Assembly: GCF_040215105.1 (NCBI RefSeq)
Contig: NZ_CP157875.1
Location: forward strand, 2,719,501 to 2,783,500
Origin: Aeromonas veronii
Lineage (GTDB): Bacteria; Pseudomonadota; Gammaproteobacteria; Enterobacterales; Aeromonadaceae
Length of the DNA stretch: 64,000 nucleotides
Direction of reading: 5' to 3'
The position numbers and the translations under genes are program-made. The notes under the pieces were generated by a model. The model saw nothing but the letters and a program-made list of their open reading frames with translations, was not told where the DNA came from and did not search any database. Positions 6,362 through 14,347 of the stretch are shown piece after piece (position 1 is the first letter of the stretch; each line of letters opens with the position of its first letter).

Positions 6362-9061
6362 ATGGGATACAAAGTAATAGTTAATGAATATTCAAACTTA
6401 CAAGGATTGAACAGTACTAAAGTTCTTGTCTCTGAATATGCAAGCATTGGGAGCAAGACCACCAAGGTAATCGTCGTAGAAGATACCAACATCGGCAGTA
6501 CTGCATACAACGAGGCAAAAGCCGCAGCCGTTGAGGCAAAGGCAGCAGCAGCAGAAGCCAAAGCAGAAGTTGGGAAAGCTGTACTCAAGCTAGGCCCACA
6601 AACAATGGAAGGCCCTCTAACCAGTACAGGCAAGATCACTACTGGCTCCAGTGTAGAACTAATAGATTCTGCTGGTTATGGAATGCGTCAGGTGTTCTCA
6701 GGCAGTACTGGATATCTCCAAGCAGGGAAGACAGATAGAACTGCCACTGACCAATCTCTAATGTTGTCTGGATGGTTTGGTACTCCCCTCTCTCTCCTAC
6801 GCCTCAACATGGCTCAGGGTGAGAATCCAAAGGTTGTTTGGGGTTCTTCTAGATATGACATTCTGCATCGTGGGAACATGCCCACTCTTGGTGAACTCAA
6901 CGGGGTTAACCTCAACGACAACTCCTATTGGCACAACAGAGGGGCAGTATCAGATCTAAACACAGCAACTCTCCCAGGTCACTATCAAGGCGGGGCAGTA
7001 CTAACCAATGGCCCTGTTGGTACTGATGGGTATAAACCCGGCTATGGTCATATGTTCGTTTCCAGTACTGATGGACGTACAGGATCTGGCTATTGGATCA
7101 CCCAGACTTACTACAGCCATAGCAATCCTTCCCGTACCTTCACCCGTGTGAATGTGAACGGATCATGGGCTAGTTGGATTGAGATCTATACCACCTCTTA
7201 TAAACCTACCGCATCTGATGTTGGGACTCTGACAACTGCTGAGATCAATACTGAACTAGGTAAGAAACTAAATCTATCTGGCGGTGCTCTATCTGGAAAC
7301 ATCGTCATATCTAACCAATCCACAACTGGTATTCTTGCCATTGATTCGAATGGTTTTGATAGCCAAGTTAGACTCTTGAATAAGGGTTCTATGCGTTGGA
7401 TTATTTCCCGTGATGCGACGGCGGAAAATGCAACTAACGGTGGTTCTGATTTTAACATTTTCTATTATAACAATGATGGGTCATTTCGTGGTTCTGCATT
7501 AAAGATCACCCGTCAAGACGGTGTAACTATCTTCAACAAAAACCCTGTATTGTCAGTGGCACAAGCGAACATACCAGAGGCATTAACACGAAAGGATTAT
7601 GTTGATTCTGAAATCATCAAAGTCGGTACTGGTTCTAAAGTTCAAGTAATAGATCTTCCGGCTGGTTCTCCCACAACTGGCTATATCCCAGTTTTGATTA
7701 GACAATACTCATACACCAATCCAGAGATTTATATCTCAACTACTGGCAACAGTGGAAGCTATCCAATGAACAACTGTTCATTTGATGGAATTGTTCGTGC
7801 GTCTGGATGGGGTGATCATACTTCATACGCATCCGGTCAATTCACTGCATATGATATGGCAGAACGTGCAATCCACTCTATCCATGGGCCATCTGAATCT
7901 GTTAATACGTATGCTTTCTATGTAGAGGTTCGAGCTTTCCCTATAACTTTAAAAGTTCCTGTTGGTGTTAACATTGAGTGCACAGGTAAAGATATTCAAG
8001 CTGGAACATCAATATACAAGGTTAACGGTCAAGAATCAGGAAATACAAAAACCATTACTCTTGCTAACTTTACTAAGGGCTCTGGTTTCTACAATGGAAG
8101 TGCAAAGGTTTATAACACTAGTTTCAAGCCAACAATGGGTGAACTTGGTGATAATAACGGTGATCTACTTATTGAACGTGATAATACAGAACCAAAGAAT
8201 GGTGTTCGTCGTGATGGAAGGACAATATATCTCTATGATAGCTCTGCAAACCATGGCCTCTATTCAACTCTTGGTGAAACTGGTGCACGTGGTAACACTC
8301 AAATGATTTATCGTGTTGTTGCAACTGGTGCAATCAATGTTGGCTCAAACATCGCTCCACTGACATTGCACAGCTCTGGCAAACTTCTGCATAACACCGC
8401 AGAAGTTTATACATCAGCCAATAAACCCACTGCTACTGATGTTGGTACTCTATCAACTTCTCAAATCAATGCAGCTTTAGTATTAAAAAGTGATCTTACT
8501 TATGTTGATACTGAACTTGCAAAGAAGTTTGACAAGGATTCAGCAAATCTAACTTTATCTAGCCGTTTAACTTCCAATGATGTTTTAACTACTGGTGGAT
8601 GGCTAAGAACTACGGGGGCCACTGGTTGGTATAGTGAGACTTACGGCGGTGGCTGGATGATGAGTGATACTGACTGGATCCGTTCCTATGGTGGTAAGAA
8701 GGTTCACATAGCTGCCGCTGTTGCTGACAGTTTTTATACAACCGGTGGTATACGTGCTGATATGGATATTAGAGCAAATAACTTCCAAGTAGTTTCTGAT
8801 CGTAGATTGAAGTCTGATGTTGTAGTTCTTGAGAATGCTTTAGACAAAGTTCTGAGACTAACAGGTTATGTCTACACCAAGAACGAACAACGTGAGGCGG
8901 GAGTTATGGCACAGGATGTTCAACAAGTGCTTCCAGAAGCTGTTAGAGAAGATTCTGATGGTTATCTTAGCGTCTCCCATAACCAGCTCACAGCATTGCT
9001 CATAGAAGCCATCAAGGAGCTTACAGCGAGAGTGAAGAAGCTAGAGGGAGGTACAGAGTAA
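6362..9061 (+). CDS. Phage tail fibre with C-terminal S74 intramolecular chaperone (899 aa)
   Basis: This long fibre protein would bind the host surface. It has an N-terminal part that probably attaches to the tail, an alanine/glutamate heptad-like stretch (residues about 45-75, E-A-K-A-A-A-V-E-A-K), and repeated segments such as Y-K-P-T-A-S-D-V-G-T-L and N-K-P-T-A-T-D-V-G-T-L that mark repeat units. The last 90 residues (S-D-R-R-L-K-S-D-V to a coiled C-terminus) form a Peptidase_S74 endosialidase-type chaperone, with the Ser-Lys dyad S-D-R-R-L-K expected to self-cleave after trimerisation. The stop overlaps the next start codon by one base. Receptor specificity cannot be read from the sequence. 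Confidence 0.9.
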   Translation: MGYKVIVNEYSNLQGLNSTKVLVSEYASIGSKTTKVIVVEDTNIGSTAYNEAKAAAVEAKAAAAEAKAEVGKAVLKLGPQTMEGPLTSTGKITTGSSVELIDSAGYGMRQVFSGSTGYLQAGKTDRTATDQSLMLSGWFGTPLSLLRLNMAQGENPKVVWGSSRYDILHRGNMPTLGELNGVNLNDNSYWHNRGAVSDLNTATLPGHYQGGAVLTNGPVGTDGYKPGYGHMFVSSTDGRTGSGYWITQTYYSHSNPSRTFTRVNVNGSWASWIEIYTTSYKPTASDVGTLTTAEINTELGKKLNLSGGALSGNIVISNQSTTGILAIDSNGFDSQVRLLNKGSMRWIISRDATAENATNGGSDFNIFYYNNDGSFRGSALKITRQDGVTIFNKNPVLSVAQANIPEALTRKDYVDSEIIKVGTGSKVQVIDLPAGSPTTGYIPVLIRQYSYTNPEIYISTTGNSGSYPMNNCSFDGIVRASGWGDHTSYASGQFTAYDMAERAIHSIHGPSESVNTYAFYVEVRAFPITLKVPVGVNIECTGKDIQAGTSIYKVNGQESGNTKTITLANFTKGSGFYNGSAKVYNTSFKPTMGELGDNNGDLLIERDNTEPKNGVRRDGRTIYLYDSSANHGLYSTLGETGARGNTQMIYRVVATGAINVGSNIAPLTLHSSGKLLHNTAEVYTSANKPTATDVGTLSTSQINAALVLKSDLTYVDTELAKKFDKDSANLTLSSRLTSNDVLTTGGWLRTTGATGWYSETYGGGWMMSDTDWIRSYGGKKVHIAAAVADSFYTTGGIRADMDIRANNFQVVSDRRLKSDVVVLENALDKVLRLTGYVYTKNEQREAGVMAQDVQQVLPEAVREDSDGYLSVSHNQLTALLIEAIKELTARVKKLEGGTE

Positions 9062-9561
9062 TGGCAGTACCTAACATTCCCTTTTATTTCAGCCAAGCGG
9101 CAGCCGAATACGGGTTGCCTCTTCCTACAAATGCTCAAGCGATACGAACGGCAGCAGGACTACCCGCAACGGGTATGATGAGCGATCTAGCTGGTCGCTC
9201 TGCAATCACTCGGGTTGATGGACTAACACAATCGATCACCTGTCGAATAGCTAACTCATACTCTTGGATCCATGTATCAGAAGCGGGTTCCGTGTGGCAG
9301 CACTACAACGGTCAGATTGGAACAACAGAGAGATATTACAACAAGAAAATCTTCACGGGGATCCCATGGTGCCGGATTATCACAAGTTCTGGTGCCGTGG
9401 GTTATAGCAATTGCTCCCCTAGTACTTGGTTTCTACCTGATACCACAATGCGGGGTGCCTATAACTACACCGCAGGAACATCAGTACAAGCACTCTATCA
9501 GTTCTCAAATACTAATGGTGGTGCAGTTATATATGAGCTTCTTCTTACATTAACTCGATAG
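9061..9561 (+). CDS. Putative phage tail-fibre accessory protein (166 aa)
   Basis: The start codon overlaps the tail-fibre stop (TAATG), so the two are translationally coupled. The N-terminus (N-I-P-F-Y-F-S-Q-A-A-A-E-Y-G-L-P) resembles short tail proteins that begin with a conserved strand and the phrase (A/R)-E-Y-G. The rest is rich in aromatic, Ser, Thr and Asn residues, consistent with a beta-rich surface protein. It may be a fibre tip, adhesin or assembly factor. No family is recognised with certainty. Confidence 0.6.
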   Translation: MAVPNIPFYFSQAAAEYGLPLPTNAQAIRTAAGLPATGMMSDLAGRSAITRVDGLTQSITCRIANSYSWIHVSEAGSVWQHYNGQIGTTERYYNKKIFTGIPWCRIITSSGAVGYSNCSPSTWFLPDTTMRGAYNYTAGTSVQALYQFSNTNGGAVIYELLLTLTR

Positions 9562-9570
9562 TCTAAATAC
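9562..9570 (+). promoter_or_regulatory. Late-promoter-like TCTAAATAC motif
   Basis: A third rightward copy of the TAAATAC element, immediately after the 166-aa gene and 25 nt before the AAAAAGG ribosome-binding site of the next gene. Confidence 0.35.
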
Positions 9571-9609
9571 AAATATAGTCGAATAACAATTATTAAAAAG
9601 GAACTATAA

Positions 9610-9885
9610 ATGAAACAAGAAACATACACCATCGTGAGTGGTGGTACTTTTCGAAAACGAATACCAAGGGAAGACCTACAAGATTTTCTGACTATAGCTA
9701 ACAATGGTTCATTCTGGGCGGGTAAAAACAGAATGACAGTAACAGCAACGGATGAACACATAGAGCTACTTATATCTAACACTAGTGGATTTACTAAAGG
9801 TGATCATGAATTCAAAGTCACAGGACTAGATAGTAACAATGATACTGTTGTACTTGTGTATGGTCGGATTCGGGTGATTGGGTAA
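9610..9885 (+). CDS. Phage protein of unknown function, probably beta-sandwich (91 aa)
   Basis: The sequence alternates hydrophobic and polar residues in strand-like patterns (T-Y-T-I-V-S-G-G, R-M-T-V-T-A-T, H-E-F-K-V-T-G, V-V-L-V-Y-G-R-I-R-V), suggesting a small beta-sandwich. It has a good ribosome-binding site (AAAAAGGAA) and is followed 5 nt later by the next gene. It could be a minor tail, decoration or Ig-like protein; I do not recognise the family. Confidence 0.5.
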   Translation: MKQETYTIVSGGTFRKRIPREDLQDFLTIANNGSFWAGKNRMTVTATDEHIELLISNTSGFTKGDHEFKVTGLDSNNDTVVLVYGRIRVIG

Positions 9886-9890
9886 GTACT

Positions 9891-10202
9891 ATGCTTGAGA
9901 AATTGAAGGGTTTTTTAGACCTAAAGGCCGTCATCTTAGTGTTAAGCATCTTCGGTGCTTGCTATGTTGCATATACCCAAGTTGGACAACACGAGATTAG
10001 GCTAAACATCTACCAAGATAAACTAATTACATTAGAGAAGAATGAACTAAAGGTAGATTCTAGGATAGATGTACTAGAAAAAGCACAAGATAAGACCGAT
10101 GGACAGTTAGAGAAGTTGAACCAGACTTTGAACGAACTGAACCTTAGCTTAGTTCGTCTTGCTAGTACTTTAGAAAATATGAATAAAAAAGAAGGCTCCT
10201 GA
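9891..10202 (+). CDS. Membrane-anchored coiled-coil protein, spanin/XhlA-like (103 aa)
   Basis: Residues about 10-30 (D-L-K-A-V-I-L-V-L-S-I-F-G-A-C-Y-V-A) form one membrane segment, and the remaining 70 residues have coiled-coil heptads (L-E-K-N-E-L-K-V-D-S-R-I-D-V-L-E). This is the layout of inner-membrane spanins (Rz-type) and is related in style to XhlA-type lysis accessories. No overlapping outer-membrane spanin lipoprotein was found in another frame. The transcription terminator stem begins within its last codons. Role in lysis is inferred. Confidence 0.5.
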   Translation: MLEKLKGFLDLKAVILVLSIFGACYVAYTQVGQHEIRLNIYQDKLITLEKNELKVDSRIDVLEKAQDKTDGQLEKLNQTLNELNLSLVRLASTLENMNKKEGS

Positions 10203-10218
10203 TGGAGCCTTTTCTTTT
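10192..10218 (+). terminator. Terminator at the end of the rightward phage genes
   Basis: AAGGCTCC (10192-10199) and GGAGCCTT (10204-10211) form an 8-bp stem with a TGAT loop that contains the stop codon of the preceding gene. A T-rich tail follows. Confidence 0.85.
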
Positions 10219-10227
10219 AGTGGCTAA

Positions 10228-10488
10228 TCATTCCACTCTGTAAAAATCTTTCAGATTCTGTTCCCTGAAACCTTTAACATGTCCGAAGTTACCGATATCA
10301 GGAATGATTGTTATATGGTCATCATTAAAAGCACTAGATATATCTATTGCATCTTTTAGATTTGCACTGTTGTTGTTTGGAACAATTCCTAACTTATTCT
10401 TAAATGTCCAGATGCTATACCAAAGCACTCCACCAATTTCATATAAACCATTTTCAATACGCTCTGGACTATTTCTATCGTAAACCAT
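10228..10488 (-). CDS. Phage protein of unknown function (86 aa)
   Basis: This leftward gene has an AAGGGA ribosome-binding site 7-8 nt before its ATG and faces the rightward late genes. The protein contains aromatic-rich stretches (G-V-L-W-Y-S-I-W-T-F) and a D-D-H-I-T-I-I-P-D segment. It is not recognised. As the last gene before the prophage end it could be a lysogenic conversion gene or an accessory factor. Confidence 0.5.
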   Translation of the reverse strand: MVYDRNSPERIENGLYEIGGVLWYSIWTFKNKLGIVPNNNSANLKDAIDISSAFNDDHITIIPDIGNFGHVKGFREQNLKDFYRVE

Positions 10489-10556
10489 GATTTATCCCTT
10501 CTGTAGAACCCTCTCAATTGTACTCATATGGAATCACACATCAACACCAGGCATAA

Positions 10557-10591
10557 AAAACCCCTGTGAGCTAAGTACTCACAGGGGTTTT
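10557..10591. terminator. Strong bidirectional terminator at the prophage end
   Basis: AAAACCCCTGTGAG (10557-10570) pairs perfectly over 14 bp with CTCACAGGGGTTTT (10578-10591), loop of 7. Runs of A on the left and T on the right make it active in both directions. It marks the last phage-like sequence before the GC-rich chromosome. Confidence 0.85.
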
Positions 10592-10674
10592 GTGCATTAG
10601 CTTTGTCTTAAAACCTTTCCCTGTTCCTTATGACAAATATTGCGCCGTTTGAACAGTCCACCAGGAGGGGGAGA

Positions 10675-11136
10675 TCAGTTGCACAGCCCCTGGGGCTGGC
10701 GCTGACGGAGCAGGCTGAGGCGGGCAAGCAGCGGGAAGTAGGATTCGAGCTTGCTCTGCAGGACGCGACTACAGGCGGGATCCGCGAGATCGGCTTCATC
10801 CAGCATGATGCCGTTGGAGACAAAGTAGAGGTGCGGATCCCGCACATCCGGTCCGGTCAGGGGGGCCCCCTCACTGCGCTTGTGCACCAGCAGCGGCAAG
10901 ACTGGCAGTCCGAGGCCGGCATGGCTGTCCCCCGGCCAGCTGAATGCGGGCCAGACCGCGTCCCCCTCCTCCAGCAGCAGGATGGCCACTTCCTGGGCCC
11001 CCGGCTGCCACTGACCAGGTTGTGCCACACGTACTTCATTGAAGTAATGATCAAATCCATTAGAGGCGCGCAATGCGGCCAGCACTCCCTGTGCTGTTGC
11101 GGCTAACGGTTTTTGACTGACTAATGACAGATTCAT
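10675..11136 (-). CDS. Uncharacterised chromosomal protein (153 aa)
   Basis: GC-rich gene in normal chromosomal style, divergent from suhB. The protein starts M-N-L-S-L-V-S-Q-K-P-L and contains a repeated small-domain feel: W-P-A-F-S-W-P-G-D-S-H-A-G-L and V-R-D-P-H-L-Y-F-V-S-N-G. No catalytic motif, signal peptide or membrane segment is evident. It ends just before the prophage boundary, so its C-terminus could have been affected by integration. No function is assigned. Confidence 0.6.
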   Translation of the reverse strand: MNLSLVSQKPLAATAQGVLAALRASNGFDHYFNEVRVAQPGQWQPGAQEVAILLLEEGDAVWPAFSWPGDSHAGLGLPVLPLLVHKRSEGAPLTGPDVRDPHLYFVSNGIMLDEADLADPACSRVLQSKLESYFPLLARLSLLRQRQPQGLCN

Positions 11137-11253
11137 GGTTCATTTCCCTATGCTCACCACAGCCTGTGTTCGGCTGTCGCGATAAGACTAGCTCATGACG
11201 GGCCTTTATTGGAACCGCCAGATCTGGCAGTTATTAATCTGATGATTGCCGTT

Positions 11254-11291
11254 GGCAATGGTTGCCATTCCAGAATATCTTGGTAAGATAT
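11254..11291 (+). promoter_or_regulatory. Two inverted repeats in the suhB leader region
   Basis: GGCAA/TTGCC (11254-11258, 11262-11266) and ATATCTT/AAGATAT (11275-11281, 11285-11291), each around a 3-nt centre, lie 45-80 bp before the suhB start. They may be operators or leader hairpins. SuhB is known to autoregulate with Nus factors in E. coli, but no such link is shown here. Confidence 0.35.
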
Positions 11292-11335
11292 CGCGTCCTT
11301 TTATCCCCCGTTCTTTAACATCCAGTGGTGAACCT

Positions 11336-12139
11336 ATGCATCCGATGCTGAATATCGCCGTGCGCGCTGCGCGCAACGCCGGTCAAGTTGTAGTAAAAGC
11401 CTTCTCCCAGCCCGAGAACATCGAGGCCATGCAAAAAGGCAGCAATGACTTCGTGACCAACGTTGACCGCGACGCCGAAGCGGCCATCATTCATACCATC
11501 AAAAAATCTTACCCGGAACACAGCATCGTGTCTGAAGAGTCTGGTGAGATTGCCGGTACCAATCCGGATTACCAATGGATCATCGACCCACTGGATGGCA
11601 CGACCAACCTGGTCAAAGGCATTCCGCACTTTGCCGTTTCCATCGCCCTGCGCGTGAAAGGCAAGACCGAACAAGCCGTGGTCTACGACCCCATTCGCGA
11701 CGAACTCTTCACCGCCACCCGCGGTAACGGCGCCCAGCTGAACGGCTACCGCATCCGTGTGGGCAAGGCCCGCGAGATGGCTGGCACCGTGCTGGCGACC
11801 GGCTTCCCGTTCAAGCAGAAGCACCACATCGAGCCCTACCTGAAGATGTTCCAGAGCATGTTCATCGAGTGTGCCGACATCCGTCGTGCCGGCTCCCCGG
11901 CCCTGGATCTGGCCTATGTGGCTGCCGGTCGCATCGACGGCTTCTGGGAAATCGGTCTGAAGCCGTGGGAAACCGCAGCCGGTGAGCTGCTGGCCAAGGA
12001 AGCGGGCGCCATCGTCACCGACTTCGTGGGTGGTCACAACTACGAAAACTCCGGCAACCTGGTTGTCGCCAACCCGCGCGTCCTCAAAGAGATGCTCGGC
12101 AAGATCCGCGAGCACCTGCCGGAATCTCTGGCCAAATAA
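11336..12139 (+). CDS. suhB: SuhB, inositol monophosphatase family, Nus-associated factor
   Basis: The 267-aa protein is very close in sequence to E. coli SuhB from the first residues (M-H-P-M-L-N-I-A-V-R-A-A-R) to the end. Metal and substrate motifs are present: E-E-S-G, W-I-I-D-P-L-D-G-T-T-N and the C-terminal W-E-T-A-A-G-E-L. It hydrolyses inositol-1-phosphate in vitro, but its main role is with NusA/NusB/NusG in rRNA antitermination and ribosome assembly. The ATG at 11336 is chosen by homology; the frame is open further upstream. A strong terminator follows directly. Confidence 0.95.
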   Translation: MHPMLNIAVRAARNAGQVVVKAFSQPENIEAMQKGSNDFVTNVDRDAEAAIIHTIKKSYPEHSIVSEESGEIAGTNPDYQWIIDPLDGTTNLVKGIPHFAVSIALRVKGKTEQAVVYDPIRDELFTATRGNGAQLNGYRIRVGKAREMAGTVLATGFPFKQKHHIEPYLKMFQSMFIECADIRRAGSPALDLAYVAAGRIDGFWEIGLKPWETAAGELLAKEAGAIVTDFVGGHNYENSGNLVVANPRVLKEMLGKIREHLPESLAK

Positions 12140-12154
12140 GCCCGCACCATTGTG

Positions 12155-12189
12155 AAAAATGCCAGTCGGTTCCGCCGACTGGCATTTTT
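12155..12189 (+). terminator. suhB terminator
   Basis: AAAAATGCCAGTCGG (12155-12169) and CCGACTGGCATTTTT (12175-12189) form a perfect 15-bp stem with a small loop and T tail. Confidence 0.9.
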
Positions 12190-12318
12190 TATGTCTCAGC
12201 GGCAGGAAGTGGGAACAAATGGCGCTTGTCGAATGGCGAGATCCGCGTCCTGGGCCCCGAATGGCAGCATGAATCAACACCCTGCCGAATAGAACAGCAC
12301 AACCCACATCCATGACTT

Positions 12319-12342
12319 AAAAAGGCAGTGAAAATCACTGCC
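12319..12342 (-). terminator. motY terminator
   Basis: GGCAGTGA (12324-12331) and TCACTGCC (12335-12342) form an 8-bp stem around AAA. On the minus strand it is followed by TTTTT (12323-12319), placing it just after the motY stop. Confidence 0.8.
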
Positions 12343-12345
12343 CAA

Positions 12346-13236
12346 TCAGATGGTGCCATTGCGTCCCATGTTGATCACCACACGCCGGTTCTTGGCCCGG
12401 CCCCCTTCCGTCTCATTGGAAGCCACGTGTTGCTTCTCGCCATGGCCTTCCACCGAGATCTTGCCCGCCTCAATCCCCAGATCCACGAACACCTGCTTGA
12501 TGGCATCGGCCCGCTTCTCGGAGAGCTTCTGGTTCGGCCAGCGGCCGCCATAGCTATCGCTATAGGCGTCGATCACCACCACATCGATGCTCTTGTCTGC
12601 CTTCACATACTCGCTGATCATCGCCAGTCGACGCCTGGATGCGGGCGATAGCTGATCGCTGTTCTTGTCATAAGAGAGCACGCTGAAGGCGATGTCGTTG
12701 AAGTTGTAGGGCAAGAGGCCGGTCAGGCAATCCATGAAGGCCTGATACTTGACCCGGAAATTGACCGAAGAGAGAGAGACCCGCACCGGCCTGTCCTGGC
12801 GATACCAGTCTCGATACTGGAAGGTTGGCATGCGGCCCCCTTCGAGCTCATCGAGCATGGTCCAGGCGGTCTGACCGGCCACCAGGCCGTCAAACTGCTG
12901 ATAAAACTGCAGTTGGCTTATCTGCCTGCCCGCCACGCCGGGGCGCCAGCTGGGTGGCATGATCCCCAGAGAGACCGTCTGGGTGCGGGCCTGGGGACGC
13001 TGCCCCTTCAGCTCGAAATCCAGATTGATCTTGCGGCCGGCGCGACTCACGAAAGCCCCCGTGCCCCAGCGGGGTATGGGATGCTCGAGGCGGCACTCCA
13101 CCTGGGAGTCGGAGGTCAAGCGCCAGACGGATTGATCCAGGCCGGCACCAAATTCGGTGACCCCCGCCTGCAACTGCATACTCACGGATATGCTGACCAA
13201 CCCTAACACCCAAGCATTCAACGGCTTGTCCTCCAT
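12346..13236 (-). CDS. motY: MotY, T-ring protein of the sodium-driven polar flagellar motor
   Basis: The 296-aa protein has an N-terminal export signal (W-V-L-G-L-V-S-I-S-V-S), a MotY-specific N-terminal half, and a C-terminal OmpA-like peptidoglycan-binding domain with V-V-I-D-A-Y-S-D-S, L-S-E-K-R-A-D-A-I and K-N-R-R-V-V-I. MotX and MotY form the periplasmic T-ring that anchors the PomA/PomB stator in Vibrio and Aeromonas. Length matches Vibrio MotY. It is divergent from rnt, an arrangement also known in Vibrio, which supports the assignment. Confidence 0.9.
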   Translation of the reverse strand: MEDKPLNAWVLGLVSISVSMQLQAGVTEFGAGLDQSVWRLTSDSQVECRLEHPIPRWGTGAFVSRAGRKINLDFELKGQRPQARTQTVSLGIMPPSWRPGVAGRQISQLQFYQQFDGLVAGQTAWTMLDELEGGRMPTFQYRDWYRQDRPVRVSLSSVNFRVKYQAFMDCLTGLLPYNFNDIAFSVLSYDKNSDQLSPASRRRLAMISEYVKADKSIDVVVIDAYSDSYGGRWPNQKLSEKRADAIKQVFVDLGIEAGKISVEGHGEKQHVASNETEGGRAKNRRVVINMGRNGTI

Positions 13237-13422
13237 ACGATCTCGGATTAACTATCGGCAGGGGTCAGGCAAGCTTTAGCAACTAAACGCAGCGGACAAA
13301 GAGAGTGCTCAATAAGCGACCGCACTCATCGGGCTGCCCCGGGAGAAACGCCTTGCTCAGGAGGGACAAGGGCCGGCTTTTTTGCCATAATGCGCCCTTA
13401 CATTCACGCCGACCGAGATACC

Positions 13423-14079
13423 ATGACCGACGCCGTTCACACCCTCAAGGGCCGCTTTCGTGGCTTTTACCCCGTCGTCATCGATGTTGAAACCGCCGGG
13501 TTCAATGCCCGTACCGATGCCCTGCTGGAGATAGCCGCTCATACCCTCAAGATGGATGAGCAAGGCTGGCTGGTGCCCGATCAGATCTTCCATTTCCACG
13601 TCGAACCCTTCGAGGGCGCCAATCTGGAAAAGGCCGCGCTGGAGTTCACCGGCATCGATCCCTTCAATCCACTGCGGGGTGCCGTCAGCGAGAAAGAGGC
13701 GTTGACCGAGATCTTCAAGGGAGTGCGCAAGGGCATGAAGGAGCAGGATTGCGGCCGTGCCATCATCGTGGCCCACAACGCCACTTTCGATCACGGCTTC
13801 GTGACCGCCGCCGCCGAGCGGGCCGGCCTCAAGCGCAATCCATTCCACCCCTTCGCCACCTTTGACACCGCCGCCCTCTCGGGCCTGGCCCTGGGTCAGA
13901 CGGTGCTGGCCAAGGCATGCCAGAGCGCCAAGATCCCCTTTGACAACAAAGAGGCGCACTCCGCCCTCTATGACACCGAGCGCACCACGGATCTCTTCTG
14001 CTACATCGTCAATCGCTGGAAGAGCCTGGGGGGCTGGCCCCCCGCCGAGGTGGATGACACGGCGGACGACGCCGAGTAA
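13423..14079 (+). CDS. rnt: Ribonuclease T
   Basis: This 218-aa DEDD-family 3'-5' exoribonuclease trims tRNA, 5S and 23S rRNA ends and turns over tRNA-CCA. The Exo motifs are clear: V-I-D-V-E-T-A-G (D, E), [10 protein letters not shown] (D) and [10 protein letters not shown] (H, D). The start [12 protein letters not shown] matches family N-termini; an ATG 33 nt upstream in the same frame is less likely. It is divergent from motY and ends before a strong terminator. Confidence 0.95.
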   Translation: MTDAVHTLKGRFRGFYPVVIDVETAGFNARTDALLEIAAHTLKMDEQGWLVPDQIFHFHVEPFEGANLEKAALEFTGIDPFNPLRGAVSEKEALTEIFKGVRKGMKEQDCGRAIIVAHNATFDHGFVTAAAERAGLKRNPFHPFATFDTAALSGLALGQTVLAKACQSAKIPFDNKEAHSALYDTERTTDLFCYIVNRWKSLGGWPPAEVDDTADDAE

Positions 14080-14100
14080 TGAATGGATATGCATCCAGAC

Positions 14101-14132
14101 AATCAGGCTGCCCAGTGGCAGCCTGATTGTTT
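14101..14132 (+). terminator. rnt terminator
   Basis: AATCAGGCTGCC and GGCAGCCTGATT form a perfect 12-bp stem with a CAGT loop, followed by GTTTT. Confidence 0.9.
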
Positions 14133-14347
14133 TCAGTCCCGTACCGGCCCGGCTGGTTGGGCCAGCAGCCCGCGAGGCAGGGCTCTTGTGCCAAGGTGGA
14201 GACAAATCCCGGTTTCGATCAACTTTGTGTCACAAGATGCTGCCGACAAGCGGTTTTAGCTGATTTTTTTCTCGACATTTGTCACATTTTTCGCAAACTA
14301 ACGGCCTTTCAGAAGACAGACAGCAACACATACCATAAGGAAAGCAA

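Larger units (their letters stand above)
1..10640. mobile_element. Right part of a prophage (left end outside window)
   Basis: The segment is AT-rich and encodes terminase subunits, an HNH nuclease, a T4-type lysozyme, a tail fibre and many small unknown proteins, all unlike the GC-rich DNA that follows. The composition changes between about 10.59 and 10.68 kb, just after a strong bidirectional terminator, and the next gene is chromosomal in style. Structural genes that normally follow large terminase would lie left of the window. No integrase, repressor or attachment core is visible here, so the exact end is approximate and it is unknown whether the element is intact. Confidence 0.8.
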
